A program made the translations under genes and the position numbers. DNA of 64,000 bases from Symbiodinium microadriaticum. Lineage: Eukaryota; Sar; Dinophyceae; Suessiales; Symbiodiniaceae. The notes beneath the pieces were generated by a model. It was not told the DNA's origin. It did no database searches and was given only the letters and a program-made list of their open reading frames with translations. The stretch covers positions 368,324 to 432,323 of the forward strand of contig LSRX01000531.1 in assembly GCA_001939145.1 (NCBI GenBank), read 5' to 3'. Of the stretch, positions 19,741-30,995 are shown one piece after another (the stretch's first letter is position 1; each line of letters opens with the position of its first letter).

Positions 19741-20831
19741 ACTGGCCCTAAAGTATTGTGATAAGGACTGTTTCAACTCCCAAAGTATATTCTTTGGACC
19801 CTAAACCTAAACCCCTGAACCCTTGAGGAGCCCTTAGTTGTCACCTTTTAAATAAAAGAGCCTTGGGATTAGCTCTACGTACCTCAGACGGCGATCGTAG
19901 AGTCTACAGAACACCCGAGAAGGGTTCAGGATATAGGGTTTTCGGGTTTGCAGCGTCCAGGGCTTTCGGGGTTTAGTGTTTAGGGTCTAGCGCTTAGGGT
20001 TTAGGATTCAGGGTTCACGGTTTCAGGGTTGAGGATCTAGGGTCTACTGTAGGCTTCATATAGGTTAACCTTCTTTGCTGTTGGCCCTTGCAACGCATGT
20101 GGGAGCTGCAGGAAAAGAGGACAGGGTCCGCCCAGAACTTCCAAAACCCTTTAATCAAGGAAGAGGCCTTAAATTATAGTAGGATCCCGAGTATGATTTA
20201 AGGTATATTCCTGAATTCAGGGGTTTTGGGGGGGGTGTTGGTAGACCCTGAATGCTTGGATCCTGGTAATGAGAGCACCGAGAAACTTAACCTGCAACCT
20301 CCTAAATCCTGCCCGCAAGACCCACATCCCTGAAGCCTAAACTCCTCTAGAACTAGCCCTTAGACCCTAAACCCTGAACCCTAAACTCCTAGAACTGGCC
20401 AAAAAATTTTAAGCCCCACGCCTAAAACCCGAAACTCCTAGAACTAGCCTTAAACTTCACCAAGCTTTAAACCCTAAACCTTAAACTTTACATAAACTCT
20501 AGATGCCTAATCTGGGACCTGGTCCGCCTCGTTGAGCTTCGGATGCAGCGGGAGTTTTGTCGGGTTAGCACTGCATAACCTTCCTAATTATAGGGCTCCT
20601 TCTTATGCTTCCTTTATTTAAAACCTCAAAAAGGTAGGTTCTTTGGGGTCCAGGTGGAGCTTAGAGGTTCCGGGTTTAGGCTTTTGGAAACGGTTCTAGA
20701 ACGGTTTTCCTAAGGGCTCCACCAGATCATGTAGGGTTTCTGTGGGATTTTCGGCTTAAGTTTTGGGGCGTAGGCATACTGACTCAGCTTAGGTTAGATC
20801 TGGGATTCTGTGGTCGACGTTCTGCTCACAG
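19741..20831. other. Telomeric-unit stretch with one C2 element
   Basis: TTTAGGG variants at 19920-20050, CCCTAAA variants at 20340-20510. The rest is unremarkable. A short coding-like patch near 20521-20565 (LVRLVELRMQREFCR) lacks a convincing acceptor and is left uncalled. Confidence 0.5.
20131..20236. mobile_element. Family C2 MITE
   Basis: CCCAGAACTTCCAAAACCC at left; inner CCTTAAATTATAGTAGGATCC and GATTTAAGGTATATTCC as in family C; right end GGGGTTTTGGGGGGGG is degraded. Confidence 0.75.
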
Positions 20832-20945
20832 TTCTTTGGTTTTCTGCGCTCTCGCCATGATCCGGTTGGAAATGGAAATGAGCGTGTTGCCGTCCGCTTA
20901 ATAGCAACACTGACCTGTTGCTATGAACACATGCAGCGCTGTTGA
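20832..20945 (+). CDS. Candidate terminal exon
   Basis: Acceptor GTTCTGCTCACAG ends at 20831. The phase-0 frame of 37 codons reads FFGFLRSRHDPVGNGNERVA then VRLIATLTCCYEHMQRC and stops at TGA 20943-20945. Upstream exons are unknown. The DPVGNGNERV loop looks protein-like but I can assign no family. Confidence 0.3.
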   Translation, partial: FFGFLRSRHDPVGNGNERVAVRLIATLTCCYEHMQRC

Positions 20946-21631
20946 CACCCTAAACCCAAGGCCCCAAGACAGCGCACAGCAGGGTGATACCAGAAAGGTT
21001 CATATTTAGAGCAAAGCAAGTTCTAGCAATCATCAAAGGTCATAAGACAACGAAACGGTTTCAATACTGATAGAGGACCGAGACAGTACTTGGAGGCATG
21101 GTAAGTGAAGGTTTATTGTACTTGTGTAAGCAGCCTGTCTGTACAGTCATAAGGTGGGAACAGAGTTCCCTCGAGCTCTCAGCCTAAACCCTAAACCCTA
21201 ATGCCTAAACCCTAAACCTAAACGCTAGCCCCTGAAACAAAAACAGCGCTAGGGATCCTAAAACAAAAAGCCGGAGCCTTTCCTGAACCACGCCTTGATT
21301 AACAAAAGGTTCAACACAGTTTAAGGTTGGTTCGAGTTTAGTGTTAAGGAGCTGTATAACGAGTTTCAAGTGTATATAGGACATCATGAGACATGGTCAC
21401 TATTGGACATGCAGGGTTAAGGTAAGCCTTACCCTAACCGCAAATATCCTACATTTTAGGAGCTTAGACAAGGAAGTCGTACTAAGGACCCCCTAAACCC
21501 AATGCCCTAAAGCCTTTAGATCTGTCGCTCAGGTGGCAGCCGATGGACGTGGGCCGGATGGTGTGCCGGGAACTCAGACCTCGCTGTTGTGTGCAAGCCC
21601 TCAGGTCCTCCTGCAAGGGTTCCTATAAAGG

Positions 21632-21736
21632 TACGGTTGATGATAGAAATCCTGCATTACCTTAAGGACCCTAAACTATGGGAATTATGGTATACTCCTT
21701 ACTATGGGTAATGCAGGATTTATACCATCAACCGTA
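21632..21736. mobile_element. Family B MITE, copy 6
   Basis: TACGGTTGATGATAGAAATC and GATTTATACCATCAACCGTA, nearly perfect inverted ends. The orientation of the middle is opposite to copies 1 and 2. Confidence 0.93.
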
Positions 21737-21852
21737 TCATGAGGGTTAAGGGGTTTAGGGTTTAGGGTTACCTAAGTAGTATATGCTACAAAGGTATCAT
21801 GAGGGTTAAGGGGTTTAGGGTTTAGGGTTACCTAAGTAGTATATGCTTCCTT
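21733..21852 (+). repeat. Two-copy 60-bp tandem duplication
   Basis: GTATCATGAGGGTTAAGGGG followed by TTTAGGG units and CCTAAGTAGTATATGCT occurs twice with a 60-bp period. It starts at the right edge of the B element, so the duplication may have arisen with or after that insertion. Confidence 0.9.
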
Positions 21853-21986
21853 GAAGGGGATCTTCGATGGGTTGTTTGGGCCCAAGTACATAGTCTAAAA
21901 CTACATGGACCCTCCTGGGAGGATCGTGTCTGAGACTTTGTGCCCGAACTCCTCATTCCCAGAAGCTCCTTGAGATTGGGAGGACA

Positions 21987-22214
21987 ATGCCAATGCAAGA
22001 CAACAGAACAGAAGCCAGTGCAAACGAAGAAGGTCATGGGTTTGTTTTACAGTTCAGAAGGCAACCGTGCAATTTGTCGGTTGTTCGGCATTTGTTGATG
22101 CAATACTGGCTACCGGCTGAGTACATGAGCCCGAACACGCTTGCTGGCACATCTCGCTTGCTCAATTTCGCAATCGTGGACGGAAGGCGTTTCAAGTCAT
22201 CCCCCAAACCCTAA
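21987..22214 (+). CDS. Open reading frame, 75 codons, unknown
   Basis: ATG at 21987; the frame reads MPMQDNRTEASANEEGHGF and then, after a strong internal acceptor TTTGTTTTACAG at 22041-22052, FRRQPCNLSVVRHLLMQYW and further to TAA in a CCCTAAA unit. Either the whole frame or only the exon from 22053 could be real. A further small exon-like piece, 22251-22279 (acceptor GCTTGTCAG, donor GTGAGG), follows. No family recognised. Confidence 0.28.
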   Translation: MPMQDNRTEASANEEGHGFVLQFRRQPCNLSVVRHLLMQYWLPAEYMSPNTLAGTSRLLNFAIVDGRRFKSSPKP

Positions 22215-22603
22215 ATTCTGAAACTCGTGTTTTGCGCGGTTGCTTGTCAGGCATAGAATACGCCCAACCGCTGCCGCAGGTGAGGCTCTAGTAGACTTTA
22301 CTAGACATGAGGCTTTTGGCACTCTTGTGCCTGGCGATAAGGATCAATTCGCTTGGCCAGCACATGAGCCAAGCGTGAAGTGTAGCACGGAGCACAAGTC
22401 TCCGTCACACTTGCAAACCATACCCCTTAAACCTTCACTCCTAAACCACCAAGCCCTACAAAACCCTGAACACTGAACCCTACCCAGGACCCCCCTAAGT
22501 GTCCTTTAGTAGAGCCCTTATGGTCCTTAATAGTGGTCATTTCGGGTATCAGAGAACGGTACTTGGGGGGTCTGGAGTCTAGGTAACCCTGAACGCCAAA
22601 ATA

Positions 22604-22863
22604 CAGAAGCCTTGAACCCCAAAACCTAAACCCTAAAGCCCTTTACAGAAGCCCTGAACCCCAAAACCTAAACCCAAACCCCTCTGCAGAAGCCCTGAAC
22701 CCCAAAACCTAAACCCAAACCCCTCTGCAGAAGCCCTGAACCCCAAAACCTAAACCCTAAAGCCCTTTACAGAAGCCCTGAACCCCCCCGAAAACCTAAA
22801 CCCTAAACCCTAATTACAGAAGCCCTGAACCCCAAAACCTAAACCCCAAAACGCTAATTACAG
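22604..22863 (-). repeat. Minisatellite of six units
   Basis: Unit CAGAAGCCCTGAACCCCAAA plus ACCTAAACCCTAAAGCCCTTTA, about 42 bp, six times with variants (CCCAAACCCCTCTG in units 2-3). The telomeric CCTAAACCC is embedded in a longer unit, as at 2450-2588. Confidence 0.92.
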
Positions 22864-23621
22864 GCCCCAGTGCCTACCTCCGATGCGAATCCAGGCCGAG
22901 CGGAGTTGATTTGGTTGACAGAAACTTAGGGTTTACTTTTAACTGTAGGTGCCTTATTAGTAAGTAGAATATAGGGTTTTGGGGTATATTTTAAACTTAA
23001 TGTAGGAGCCTTAGTAATTCGAATAGGTTTTGGTGTACATTTTACTAAAAGTAAGAACCCTCCCCTTCAAATACTATCGGTAACTAAACAGGCTTCTATA
23101 TTTTATAGCAGGCCTTGGGGTTTTATGGTTGAGGACTTCGAGTTCAGGGGTTCTGGGGTTCAGGGCTCAAGGTATGGTTCAATGTAAGGGCTTAGGGCTT
23201 CGGGTTTAGGGGTTTTGGGTTTTAGGGTTTAGGGTTGAGGATTTCGGGTTTGGGGTTTGTAGGGCTTGGAGTTTTGGGTTTCTTTCTTTTGCGAGTTTGT
23301 CGTTCTTGTGCAAGGCCGTGATCAGCCACTAAGGGCCCAAGTAGCCCCACGGTTTAGGGTTTAGGGGGTATCAAACCACCTTCGGTGTATTCAGGTGTTA
23401 GCGCCTAGCATTAACTTTGTTGGCTGTGGTCGTGGCTGTTGTTGCCTGCAGTCCTACAGGCTCGCGATCGGTGTTGGGAAGTTGGCGGTGGCTCTATCCC
23501 TTAAGTAAAGCCTAAACCTTAAACCCTAAACCCTAAGAAAGTTAAAGGAGCTCGCAGGGGCCTGGAGCTCTAAGGTCCAAAGCCTTAAAGCCTACTACTG
23601 CTCAGATCCTGCAAGAGGCCC
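22864..23621. other. No supportable gene
   Basis: Ordinary AT-balanced sequence with TTTAGGG units at 23205-23290 and 23351-23367. No inverted repeat or exon candidate. Confidence 0.4.
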
Positions 23622-23735
23622 TACCCAGAGAACCCGATATACCTTAATTAAAGACTATGCCTTAAAGTATAGGGGCCTTTAATATTATGATTTAAGGCAT
23701 ATTCCTGAATTAAGAGGTATTGGGCTCTCTGGGTA
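23622..23735. mobile_element. Family C MITE
   Basis: TACCCAGAGAACCCGATATA and GAGGTATTGGGCTCTCTGGG then TA; the inner palindrome is ATGCCTTAAAGTATAGGGGCC ... TTTAAGGCATATTCC. Confidence 0.92.
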
Positions 23736-24117
23736 AGCCCCAAAACCCCCGGAGATCCCCCAAAGGGTCCTTAATACCCTCAAGCCGGCTTAGGGCTTCG
23801 GGCTTCGAGTTTGGGGTTTAGGGTTTATAGGGTTTCAGGCCCTAAAACCCCCAAGTCATAAAGCCTCAAAATCCCCTCAAGCCCCCTGGAACTCTTAAAA
23901 AAGAGAAGTCAGCTGCAGCAGGTGCAGGAATGCCCTGAAGGACCCTGTAATGCATAAGGCAAGAAATCCTTTTCGTAGCCTGTTCAAGCCGAGCCCTAAA
24001 CTTTAAAGTCTAAACCCCAATCCCTAATCCCTGAACCCTACACACTGTAAACCCCTGAACCCCCAATTCCTAAACCCTTAAACCCTTAAATCCTAAACCC
24101 TTAAGCCCTTTTTTACA

Positions 24118-24463
24118 NNNNNNNNNNNNNNNNNNNNNNNNNNNNNNNNNNNNNNNNNNNNNNNNNNNNNNNNNNNNNNNNNNNNNNNNNNNNNNNNNNN
24201 NNNNNNNNNNNNNNNNNNNNNNNNNNNNNNNNNNNNNNNNNNNNNNNNNNNNNNNNNNNNNNNNNNNNNNNNNNNNNNNNNNNNNNNNNNNNNNNNNNNN
24301 NNNNNNNNNNNNNNNNNNNNNNNNNNNNNNNNNNNNNNNNNNNNNNNNNNNNNNNNNNNNNNNNNNNNNNNNNNNNNNNNNNNNNNNNNNNNNNNNNNNN
24401 NNNNNNNNNNNNATATAGATAGAGAGAGAGAGAGAGAGAGAGATATATATATATATATATATC
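24118..24463. other. Assembly gap (295 N) then microsatellite
   Basis: N run 24118-24412 is followed by ATATAGATAGAGAGAGAGAG and (TA)n. CCCTAAA-type units precede the gap (24000-24110). Confidence 0.95.
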
Positions 24464-25445
24464 CCTATAAATTAAAAACCAAGTATCGGCGTTCGTTTCT
24501 TCTGGAGCTTTCAGGGGTCGGTGATATCTGCTCTTTGGGCCGAGTCATGCAGGACCTAGGGTTACTTTAGGTGTCTGGGGTCTGGGGGGTCTCAGCAGCT
24601 AGAACTAGAATAGGGCGCCTCGGGTTCCCTCAACTAGGGTTATAGGGCTTAGGGTTTAGGGGTAAGGGTTTAGGGTGTAGGACTTGGGGTTCAGGGTCTT
24701 GTGGGGTTTGCTTTGAGCTCCCATGGCCTACCTTCTTTGGTAGGATTTTGTTCTAAATCCTAGTATCGAACTTGTAGGGACCCTATAAACAGTTAGGTTT
24801 TGGTAGTTCCAGAATAGGCATCGATAATAAGTAATAGAGAGGTCATTCCGTATCATTACCCCACAATATTGCCATTGAATGCCTATTCGAATACAAAGGG
24901 CCCTGTATGTAGAGTTTAGCGGTTCAGCGGTCTGGGGTTTGTAGGGTTTAGAGCTTATAGTGTTAGGTGATTTGCAATCTGGGAGATAAAGGGTTTAGGA
25001 CTTGTGGGTTTTAGTGTTTAGAATTTTGGGAGTTTAGGGGTCTATGTCTTATAAGACTTAGGAGGTTACGAGTGTTAGGGGAATGGGGTTGAGGGTTTAG
25101 GGGTCTATAGGGCTTGCACGGTTTGGAGTTTATGGAAGTTCGGGGCTTAAGGCTGGCATGTGGGGCCACTTTAGGACGTTTATAGGACTTCAGGCATTTT
25201 GTGTGTCTAGGGTTGTTTAAGGTGCAAGAGCTTTACGATAATTTTTCTTTTTTTGCGGGCTTGGGGCTTGACGCTTTTCGGTATATTTCTGGGTTTGTGG
25301 CCTTTAGGACCTATAGGCGTCACGGTTTCGCGTAGAGCCGTATAGAGAACTTTTGGAGCTGAAGGGTCCGAGACTGAAGACTTCAACCCTGAAGCCTACG
25401 CCCTCCACCCTAAATCCTAAATCCTAGCCCTAAACCACTTCTGCC
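24464..25445 (+). other. TTTAGGG-variant stretch
   Basis: Loose TTTAGGG, TTTAGAG and TTTATAG variants with no open frame or element that I can support. A (ATGT/ATGC)n microsatellite follows at 25446-25522. Confidence 0.5.
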
Positions 25446-25632
25446 TTGAGTATGTATGCATGCATGTATGTATGCATGCATGTATATATGTATGTATGTG
25501 TGTGTGCATGTATATGTGTGCATAACGACATAAACATATTATCGCAATTTATTTACCCACATATGTTAGCAATATCATTCTGGTGGCTAGTCTTATCGTC
25601 AGTGTTGTTACTATCATCCCGGCCTCTGCCAG

Positions 25633-25767
25633 CCATTGTCGGACGTCCTCATCCGGGTGTATGTGCCGTACAGCGCGGGTGGCGACCGGCACGGGGCCTG
25701 GTGTCGGCAGGGAAAACGGCTGTCGTTCTCATTGTCCTTGAGCCCAGGGTTCAGGGTTTGCGATTGA
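25633..25767 (+). CDS. Candidate exon
   Basis: Acceptor CCGGCCTCTGCCAG ends at 25632. The phase-0 frame reads PLSDVLIRVYVPYSAGGDRH then GAWCRQGKRLSFSL, running to TGA 25765-25767, the last part over a TTCAGGG unit. A true donor may lie earlier. A second frame is also open. The segment is GC-rich against its flanks. No family recognised. Confidence 0.3.
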   Translation, partial: PLSDVLIRVYVPYSAGGDRHGAWCRQGKRLSFSLSLSPGFRVCD

Positions 25768-25797
25768 GCCCGTAAAACTGTAAAACCTCTTACATTT

Positions 25798-25895
25798 AGG
25801 GTCCATATACTCATATATAGTATGCGCCTGGCCTTAAAGTAGTCTCCAAATAGGCACGCTAACGCCAAAGTATCTACCATGCGTCTACGCGGATC
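25798..25895. mobile_element. Degenerate family D-like element
   Basis: AGGGTCCATATACTCATATA and GGCCTTAAAGTAGTC match family D, but the right half is diverged and its terminus is not clear. Confidence 0.45.
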
Positions 25896-26464
25896 CTTCG
25901 GGAAACTCTACACCCCAAAGCCCAAACCTAAGTCCCGTGCCCAGGCTACGTGAGATCCAGGTGTTAAACACCAAGGATTCACAAATGTCGGACTACTCAG
26001 TGGAGCTCCCTGGCCATGTTTTGGGCCACTGGGGTTAGGGCTTCGGGTTTAGGGTTCGGCTGTACATAAGCCAAGCTCTGAGGGGTTCTACGATGGTGCT
26101 GCAAGGCTGACTAGGGTTTCTTCGAGCGGGTCTCCTTTTTTTTTCCGGATTTGGGGCTTATATTTCGGCTATCGGGCTGATATATTCTTATTGTGGGATC
26201 GCTGGCTTGGGGTCATGAGGAGATCAGACCCGTTTCATGGCCTTGACGCCATCTACCCCAAAACCCTAAACCCCTAAACCCTAAACCCCTAAGCCCTGAA
26301 CCCTCAACCCCAAAAACCTAAGCCCTTGGAACCCATGAACCCCTCAACCCTACCTAGAGGCTCATGCCCTACCCCTTGTTTTAGGTTACCTACTTTTCTA
26401 TATAACAGACCCTAACTGAAGAACTAGGTTCCCGAAAACGGGGAACTCAAGCCAGGTTCTCCAG

Positions 26465-26513
26465 TGAAGCTCGTGATCTGACCGTCAAGATCGAGAAAGA
26501 CGGGTCGGCCGTT
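26465..26513 (+). CDS. Candidate short exon
   Basis: Between TTCTCCAG and donor GTAGGG (26514) a 49-nt segment reads EARDLTVKIEKDGSAV. An upstream acceptor (CAAGCCAG) is an alternative that changes the frame. It is flanked by telomeric units and ordinary sequence. No family can be given from 16 residues. Confidence 0.22.
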
Positions 26514-27842
26514 GTAGGGTTTATTTGGACCCTAACAGACATATCTGTTGGTGCTCTGTAGTAGGATTTCCTTGTAAAAGGTTTTCAAAGGGGTAGATCA
26601 TTTGGGTTTAGACTTCATTCAGGGTTTAGGGTCTGGGGGTGAGCACTGAGATGCGGGAGCTCCCAACAAAACAGACTAATATAGGAGTCGGAGTTATCAG
26701 TAAGAGTCCCCTACAATCCCGAATATATATATATATTTTTTTTTCGTAGGTCCTTTACAGAAGTAATTGTTAATCTCTCTTGTGTCGCCTGGAGTCCTAC
26801 ATGATGATACGGCATCATCCCCCCCCAGCCCTGTTCTCCTGCTTAGTTAGGCAGGCCCCATATTTGGGTGTTTTGGGGTTCTGGGTCTAGGGGTTTTGCT
26901 GTTTGCACAGCGGTTGAAAGTTTAAGCTGGCTGGAAGCCATAAGCCCGCAAGCCTCTACTCATCTAAGCCAGTGAGCATGCCATTGCCATCCGAACCCAC
27001 AACCCTAAAAGCTAAACCCTCCCTAAACCCTAAACCCTAAACCACCTCAATTCAAGCCTTCAGTCTCTGCAAGAGAACATGGTAGTTTCATTGTAGGATA
27101 ACTATGCGAAGCCTATTCCGAAGCGTGATACCCGAATGTCCAAAACCTTTGTCGTTAATTCTGTCCAGTGCCCGAACAAGGTATATGTATATATATATAT
27201 ATGTAAACACATACATATCGAGTCATTTATGTTTGCGTCTATGGCAACACAATGGCAATGATGCTTATTTTGCTAACTTCACGAAACCGAGAGCATCGTT
27301 GACTATAACCGTATATAGACAACACATAAAATATACACACACAGATATATATATATATATATATATATACATACCACACAAGCTAGACAGCCCAAGCCCC
27401 CCATAAACCCCCAAAGATATTGTGCAAGCATGCTCCTAACAATGAGACAGCTATTCAATCTCAGGGTTTCGGTCGGTAATGTCTTGATCAGCCTGATCCT
27501 CACACCCCCATTCACCTGGAACAGGTTCTAGGCTCTAGGGTTCCGTGGTTAGGTAGTGTGGGGCACGGGCTCAAAATCTCAGTCAAAGGACATTGGAAGT
27601 ACTTTAAACCTTTTTGGTTTCGATTTAGAGGCCTCGTGAAGCTAACCTTTAGGAACCTGATTTATCGTGCACGCGCAAGTTCCGTGAGTTAACTGATCGG
27701 GTCTTCCGAGATTTTATGAGTGCGCTGCACAGGTTTCTAGTTGTGTCACTTTCAGATTCCCGGTTCGTTGTTTAAGAGGGTTTCAGGTTTAGGGTTTAGG
27801 GCCCATTAAGGGCCTGTAAACGCCTGAAACCTCAGCCAAAGG
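26514..27842. other. Microsatellites and CCCTAAA units, no gene
   Basis: AT tracts at 26725-26742, 27181-27206 and 27343-27372. CCCTAAA units at 27016-27042. Frames at 27104-27406 and 27303-27515 are largely translated microsatellite. Confidence 0.5.
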
Positions 27843-28022
27843 CCCAACATAGCCCAAAAGCCTTACATACGGTTGATGATATGAATCCTGCTTTACCCAC
27901 AATATGGAACATACCCTAATTTTCCATAGTGTAGGGTTCTTAAGGTAATGTAGGATGTAGATCATCAACCGTAGTGTGGTTCGTTGGGGGCTTCGAAGGA
28001 TGAGTCCTTAGAGCCTTGAGCC
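27843..28022 (+). mobile_element. Family E element split by a B element
   Basis: The left half AACATAGCCCAAAAGCC stops at the B copy (27868-27973); the right half TTGGGGGCTTCGAAGGATG then AGTCCTTAGAGCC resumes after it. This is a clear nested insertion that orders B after E here. Confidence 0.8.
27868..27973. mobile_element. Family B MITE nested in E
   Basis: TACGGTTGATGATATGAATC at left, GATGTAGATCATCAACCGTA at right, TA on both sides. Confidence 0.92.
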
Positions 28023-28023
28023 T

Positions 28024-28132
28024 TACCCAGAGAACCCAGTACCCCTTAATTAAGGAATATACCTTAAACCATAATATGAAGGCCCCTATAACTTAAGGTA
28101 TATGACTTAAGGTGTATTGGGTTCTCTGGGTA
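28024..28132. mobile_element. Family C MITE at an intron 3' end
   Basis: TACCCAGAGAACCCAGTACC and AGGTGTATTGGGTTCTCTGG then GTA. It ends 11 nt before the candidate splice acceptor at 28143, so it would form the end of an intron upstream of the gene model at 28144. Confidence 0.92.
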
Positions 28133-28143
28133 CGGTGCTTCAG

Positions 28144-28493
28144 GTACACCTCCATCTTCCGGAAGTTGGACAGAGGCAAGAACTGCAAGGACGGGTATGC
28201 TTGGATTCCTCAGACCCGGAAAGGGTTCCTTTTGAGGGGTTTAGGGTTTAGGGTCTTGGGGTGGGGCTTCTTTAAGTGTTCCGATAAAGGCACTATAAGG
28301 GTTTAGCGCTTGGTACAGTTGCTGAATGAAGACCCTTTCGAGTTTCTGGGTCGCGGTGCAGGTTAGAGGGTTTAATTTTGAAGCGCGTCTGCCTTTGGAT
28401 TCGGAGCACGATCGCAAGAAGAGCGGTGTCTTGGGCATGCTATATCGTTGGCCCTGTTCTGCCACATGTCTTGAGGAAGCGCTCTCTCGGTGA
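28144..28493 (+). CDS. Candidate three-exon gene 3' part, unknown
   Basis: Exons 28144-28194, 28307-28361 and 28384-28493 (TGA 28491-28493). Exon 1 follows GGTGCTTCAG and ends GACGG before GTATGC (VHLHLPEVGQRQELQGR). Exon 2 follows GGGTTTAG, reads RLVQLLNEDPFEFLGRGA plus one base and ends at donor GTTAGA. Exon 3 reads RLPLDSEHDRKKSGVLGMLY and on to EEALSR. All joins are in phase. Intron 1 (112 nt) holds TTTAGGG units. Intron 2 would be only 22 nt; without it the frame meets TAG at once. Alternatives are a frameshifted pseudogene or chance. No family recognised. Confidence 0.38.
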
Positions 28494-28636
28494 TAAGCAA
28501 AACCCGCCCGATAAGCCTCAGCAGCCTTATGAAGAAACGAAGAACACCACACTCACCACTACCTAAACCCCAAACTCTGAAACATCCCGGCTACGTACCC
28601 ACAGACTCCCAACCAACTTAATCAAGCAATGTTCCT

Positions 28637-28729
28637 TACCCTTAGCATCAAAATAGCCCAAAAGCCTTGTATAATAGGGTCTTTGGGCCCAAAAGCCTTA
28701 AAATAGGAGTCCTTTGATGCTAAGGGTTA
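28637..28729 (+). mobile_element. Family E MITE, intact
   Basis: TACCCTTAGCATCAAAATAG at left and CTTTGATGCTAAGGGTTA at right; core GGGTCTTTGGGCCCAAAAGC. One of the two most complete E copies. Confidence 0.93.
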
Positions 28730-29367
28730 AAGACTTGTAGAGAGATGCTCAACAAGTGCATTGGAGTCTCGGAGTACCCTGTAGAAACCGCAAAGAACCA
28801 CTATGAAGGTGGGTTTAGGGTTTAGGGCAAAGCCGACGCACAAAGTTGTGTTAACAGGCCTACAACTCGATGCTAATATCTTGCAACATCCTATGAGCGC
28901 TACAACACTTGCAGCACCTTAGGCAGCCCTAAAGCCGAAACCCACAACAACGAGGCCCGAATCCTGAAACTTCTAGTCCAAGGATGTCTTCAGTTGCGAG
29001 CCATTTATCATAGAGTTTAAGGTTTAGGGTTTGGGGTTTAGGGTGTTGGGTTTAGGCATTAAAGCTTTATAAACCCTTACCTAGCTGGACCCTGAATGGC
29101 TTACCTTTTGAAGGACGAAATTGAAGAACTCATAATTATAGGAGCCTTACAGAGGTCGGTTTAATGGGGTCCCGGCACCTAACCCCCAAACCCTTAGAAA
29201 TTGCCTTATAGCCTTAACCTAAGCCTTAAATCCAAAAACCCGAAACCTAAACCCTAAACCCCCCTCTATTCGAAGGACGCCTTTAAATGCCGATTCCAGT
29301 TCTCATTATCCGAGAAGTTGGCCGGTGGTGTACTCTATCCGGAAGGCGCCAACATACTAGAAGGGTC

Positions 29368-29484
29368 CCTAAGAGCCCAGCTACATACATAGTTATGTAG
29401 TGGGTTACTGTCCCTGAAGCCCTATAGAATCCTCATAGTACCCATAACCCAGTAACTTACTATAGAATAACTAGGCTCCTAGGG
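29368..29484. mobile_element. Family H inverted-repeat element
   Basis: CCCTAAGAGCCCAGCTACAT at left and AACTAGGCTCCTAGGG at right; inner TAGTGGGTTACTG and CCCAGTAACTTACTA are inverted. Seen once in this window. Confidence 0.65.
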
Positions 29485-29614
29485 GGTTTGCTAGCATAAG
29501 GGCTTCTATGTTAACCCTTAATGTAGCGGCTTGACTAGGTTTAGGATTTCAGGGGTGTTCGGTTGCTTGAACCCCGACTACCTTCAGCAACTGCCTTCTT
29601 CAAGGTGCCTTCCC

Positions 29615-29717
29615 TAAGGGTCCATGTACCCAAATAGTATATACTTTAGCCCCAAAGTACCTAACAAGGGACTACTTTACGGCCAAAGTATATACTGTTT
29701 GGGCACATGGACCCTTA
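29615..29717. mobile_element. Family D MITE, intact
   Basis: TAAGGGTCCATGTACCCAAA and TTTGGGCACATGGACCCTTA, with AGTATATACTTTAGCC and GGCCAAAGTATATACT inside. TA at both ends. Confidence 0.93.
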
Positions 29718-30549
29718 GGGCTTGTAAGGAATCAGGTAAAAGAGCCCCACGGATGCGGGTTTGTTGAAAGAACATGTTTTGTATCCCAAGTCCAGTTTTG
29801 TTGGGCTTCACGGCATGCTTAGTCGCATGGTTAGTGCCTTTATCATTTCTGAGGGTAATATAGGGAACTTCCAATACTATTTTGGGGCTGACGGTAAATA
29901 TGGTATAATATACCCCGGGCCCCAGACCCCTATTACCTCCTTGTCTGAATTCTGAATTATACTGCGTTTAGATATACCGCTGAAAGGGTATGCTTCTCTG
30001 GCTTCAGGCAGGTCTAGGGTCAGGGCCTAAGCAGTTAGAACTGTTGATCGTGTCCCAGATTCCCGAAAGCGTAAACGCCCTGAGCCCTGAACACTAAACT
30101 TTCGCTAAACCCTGACACGAGTCCTCAGTGACAGATCCCGAGCGTATGGAAAGCGGACATAGTGTCAGGGTATTTCGGAGTGACATCAAAACTCTACAGT
30201 TCTTTGGTTTAGAGTTTAGGGCTTGTAGCCTTTAATTTGTGATTGAGGGCTTATGGATTTAAGCCCTGGGCCCCATAATCCCTAAACTCCCAAAAACCAT
30301 CCTAAACCCCAATTAGGAGGTCCGACGGAGGGATTGGGTCCAACATGAAGCCGTGCAACGGGCTCGAACACTTTCTAAGCCCCATGCAAAGCCAAGGTTC
30401 CCTTCAGGGCCTGCCTTGTTGGGAGGTACCGGACTCTCTGTACCTAGAGAGCCCTTTACCCTGCATCCTACGGTATATCCTTTGAAGTAGACAGAAGTAA
30501 GCAGAGATCCTTAAAAAGACTTGACCTACCGGACCCTTTGTGGAGACAG

Positions 30550-30624
30550 GCTGCTTCCTCGTGGGGGAGCCGACTTCAATGCAGTGGGACATGCGCGCCG
30601 TGCTTGAGTGGGTCGGCTGCTCAG
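30550..30624 (+). CDS. Candidate exon
   Basis: Between GTGGAGACAG and donor GTGCCC (30625) the frame with two leading bases reads CFLVGEPTSMQWDMRAVLEW then VGCS. The same frame is open for a few codons upstream (PFVETG). A phase-shifted ATG frame also covers it. A large compound microsatellite begins 25 bp downstream. No family recognised. Confidence 0.28.
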
Positions 30625-30649
30625 GTGCCCAACACACATCTGTCAGTCA

Positions 30650-30912
30650 TTTTGTCTGTCTGGCTGCCTGCCTGTGTCGGCAGGAAGGTAGGCAGTCAGG
30701 CAGGCAGGCGGGCGGGCGGGCAGGCGGGCAGGCAGGGAGGTAGGTAGGTAGGTAGGTAGGTAGGTAGGTGGGGCTATTATTTAAGGAAGTAAGCAAACAA
30801 GCCCCAGTAGGTACAGTATGCATAGATGAATGAATGTAAGTAAGTATGTATGTAGGCATGTATGCTGGTATGTGTTTATATGTATGTCCGTGTGTTTGTC
30901 TGCCTGTCTGTG

Positions 30913-30960
<48 letters not shown>

Positions 30961-30961
30961 G

Positions 30962-30995
<34 letters not shown>

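Noticed and set aside
22604-22863. CRISPR-like array of direct repeats
   Set aside because: Units are contiguous, with no unique spacers; it is a minisatellite containing telomeric units, in a eukaryotic context.
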